Assembly (NCBI GenBank): GCA_003523085.1
Contig: DPHD01000077.1
Coordinates: forward strand, 83,578 to 88,825
Length of the DNA stretch: 5,248 bases
Reading direction: 5' to 3'
Source: Oceanospirillaceae bacterium
GTDB lineage: Bacteria > Pseudomonadota > Gammaproteobacteria > Pseudomonadales > Balneatricaceae
The stretch's first letter is position 1. The number at the start of each line of letters is the position of its first letter. Shown here in pieces: positions 5,241 to 5,248 of this stretch. The translations under genes and the position numbers were made by a program. The notes beneath the pieces are model-generated. The model did no database searches. It saw only the letters and a list, made by a program, of their open reading frames with translations, and was not told the origin of the DNA.

Positions 5241-5248
5241 GGCCGGTA
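5231..5248. repeat. Perfect inverted repeat (hairpin) ending the repeat array
   Basis: TACCGGC at 5231-5237 pairs with GCCGGTA at 5242-5248 across a GTAG loop, giving a seven-bp stem without mismatch. The window ends at the last paired base, so the stem may be longer. The shape, GTCAT followed by a short GC-rich palindrome, resembles the intergenic hairpin repeats scattered through many proteobacterial chromosomes. No T-run is seen inside the window, so it is not a typical terminator as far as visible. Confidence 0.75.

Noticed and set aside
5183..5248. CRISPR array
   Set aside because: Repeats are only 15 bp with 6-7 bp between them, far too short for spacers, and no cas gene is present.

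Overview
The window reads as an ordinary chromosomal stretch of a gammaproteobacterium, probably a marine or aquatic one. The evidence is the set of proteobacterial families present (UbiC, UbiA, CysZ, YjaG/DUF416, DUF1415, RhtB-type LysE), the close resemblance of UbiA and CysZ to the E. coli proteins as I remember them, and a moderate base composition. I cannot name the genus from the sequence alone. No mobile element, rRNA, tRNA, CRISPR array or phage gene is visible.

Layout, left to right. (1) Positions 1-596, minus strand: the first 24 codons of a short asparaginase-like protein, cut by the window edge, sit 21 bp downstream of a DUF1415 gene. The two look like one operon. The DUF1415 reading frame continues upstream of its only ATG without meeting any ATG, GTG or TTG, so its true start is probably non-AUG. 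(2) 597-714: a compact divergent region with a perfect extended -10 for the rightward ubiC gene. (3) 715-2625: ubiC and ubiA, the first two committed steps of ubiquinone synthesis, both on the plus strand. They are separated by a minus-strand low-molecular-weight protein phosphatase whose end overlaps the end of ubiC. (4) 2599-4410, minus strand: a three-gene transcription unit of yjaG (DUF416), a small cysteine-rich membrane-anchored protein of unknown function, and cysZ. It has a good promoter at 4444-4472, and cysZ appears translationally coupled to the gene before it. The end of cysZ overlaps the end of ubiA. (5) 4508-5122, minus strand: a LysE/RhtB-family exporter with its own extended -10 promoter. 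(6) 5183-5248: three copies of a 15-bp repeat, the last forming a perfect hairpin that runs into the window edge. It looks like a REP-type intergenic repeat.

How the genes work together: UbiC releases 4-hydroxybenzoate from chorismate and UbiA prenylates it in the inner membrane. CysZ brings in sulfate for cysteine synthesis. The other genes have no clear functional link to these. Gene packing is tight: both convergent gene pairs overlap at their 3' ends, so no stand-alone terminator is visible between them.

I did not find a convincing undescribed multi-gene system. The most interesting items are the cysteine-rich protein with repeated CX10C spacing beside cysZ, the probable non-AUG start of the DUF1415 gene, the YwlE-like (threonine-type) P-loop of the phosphatase, and the REP-like repeats at the right edge.
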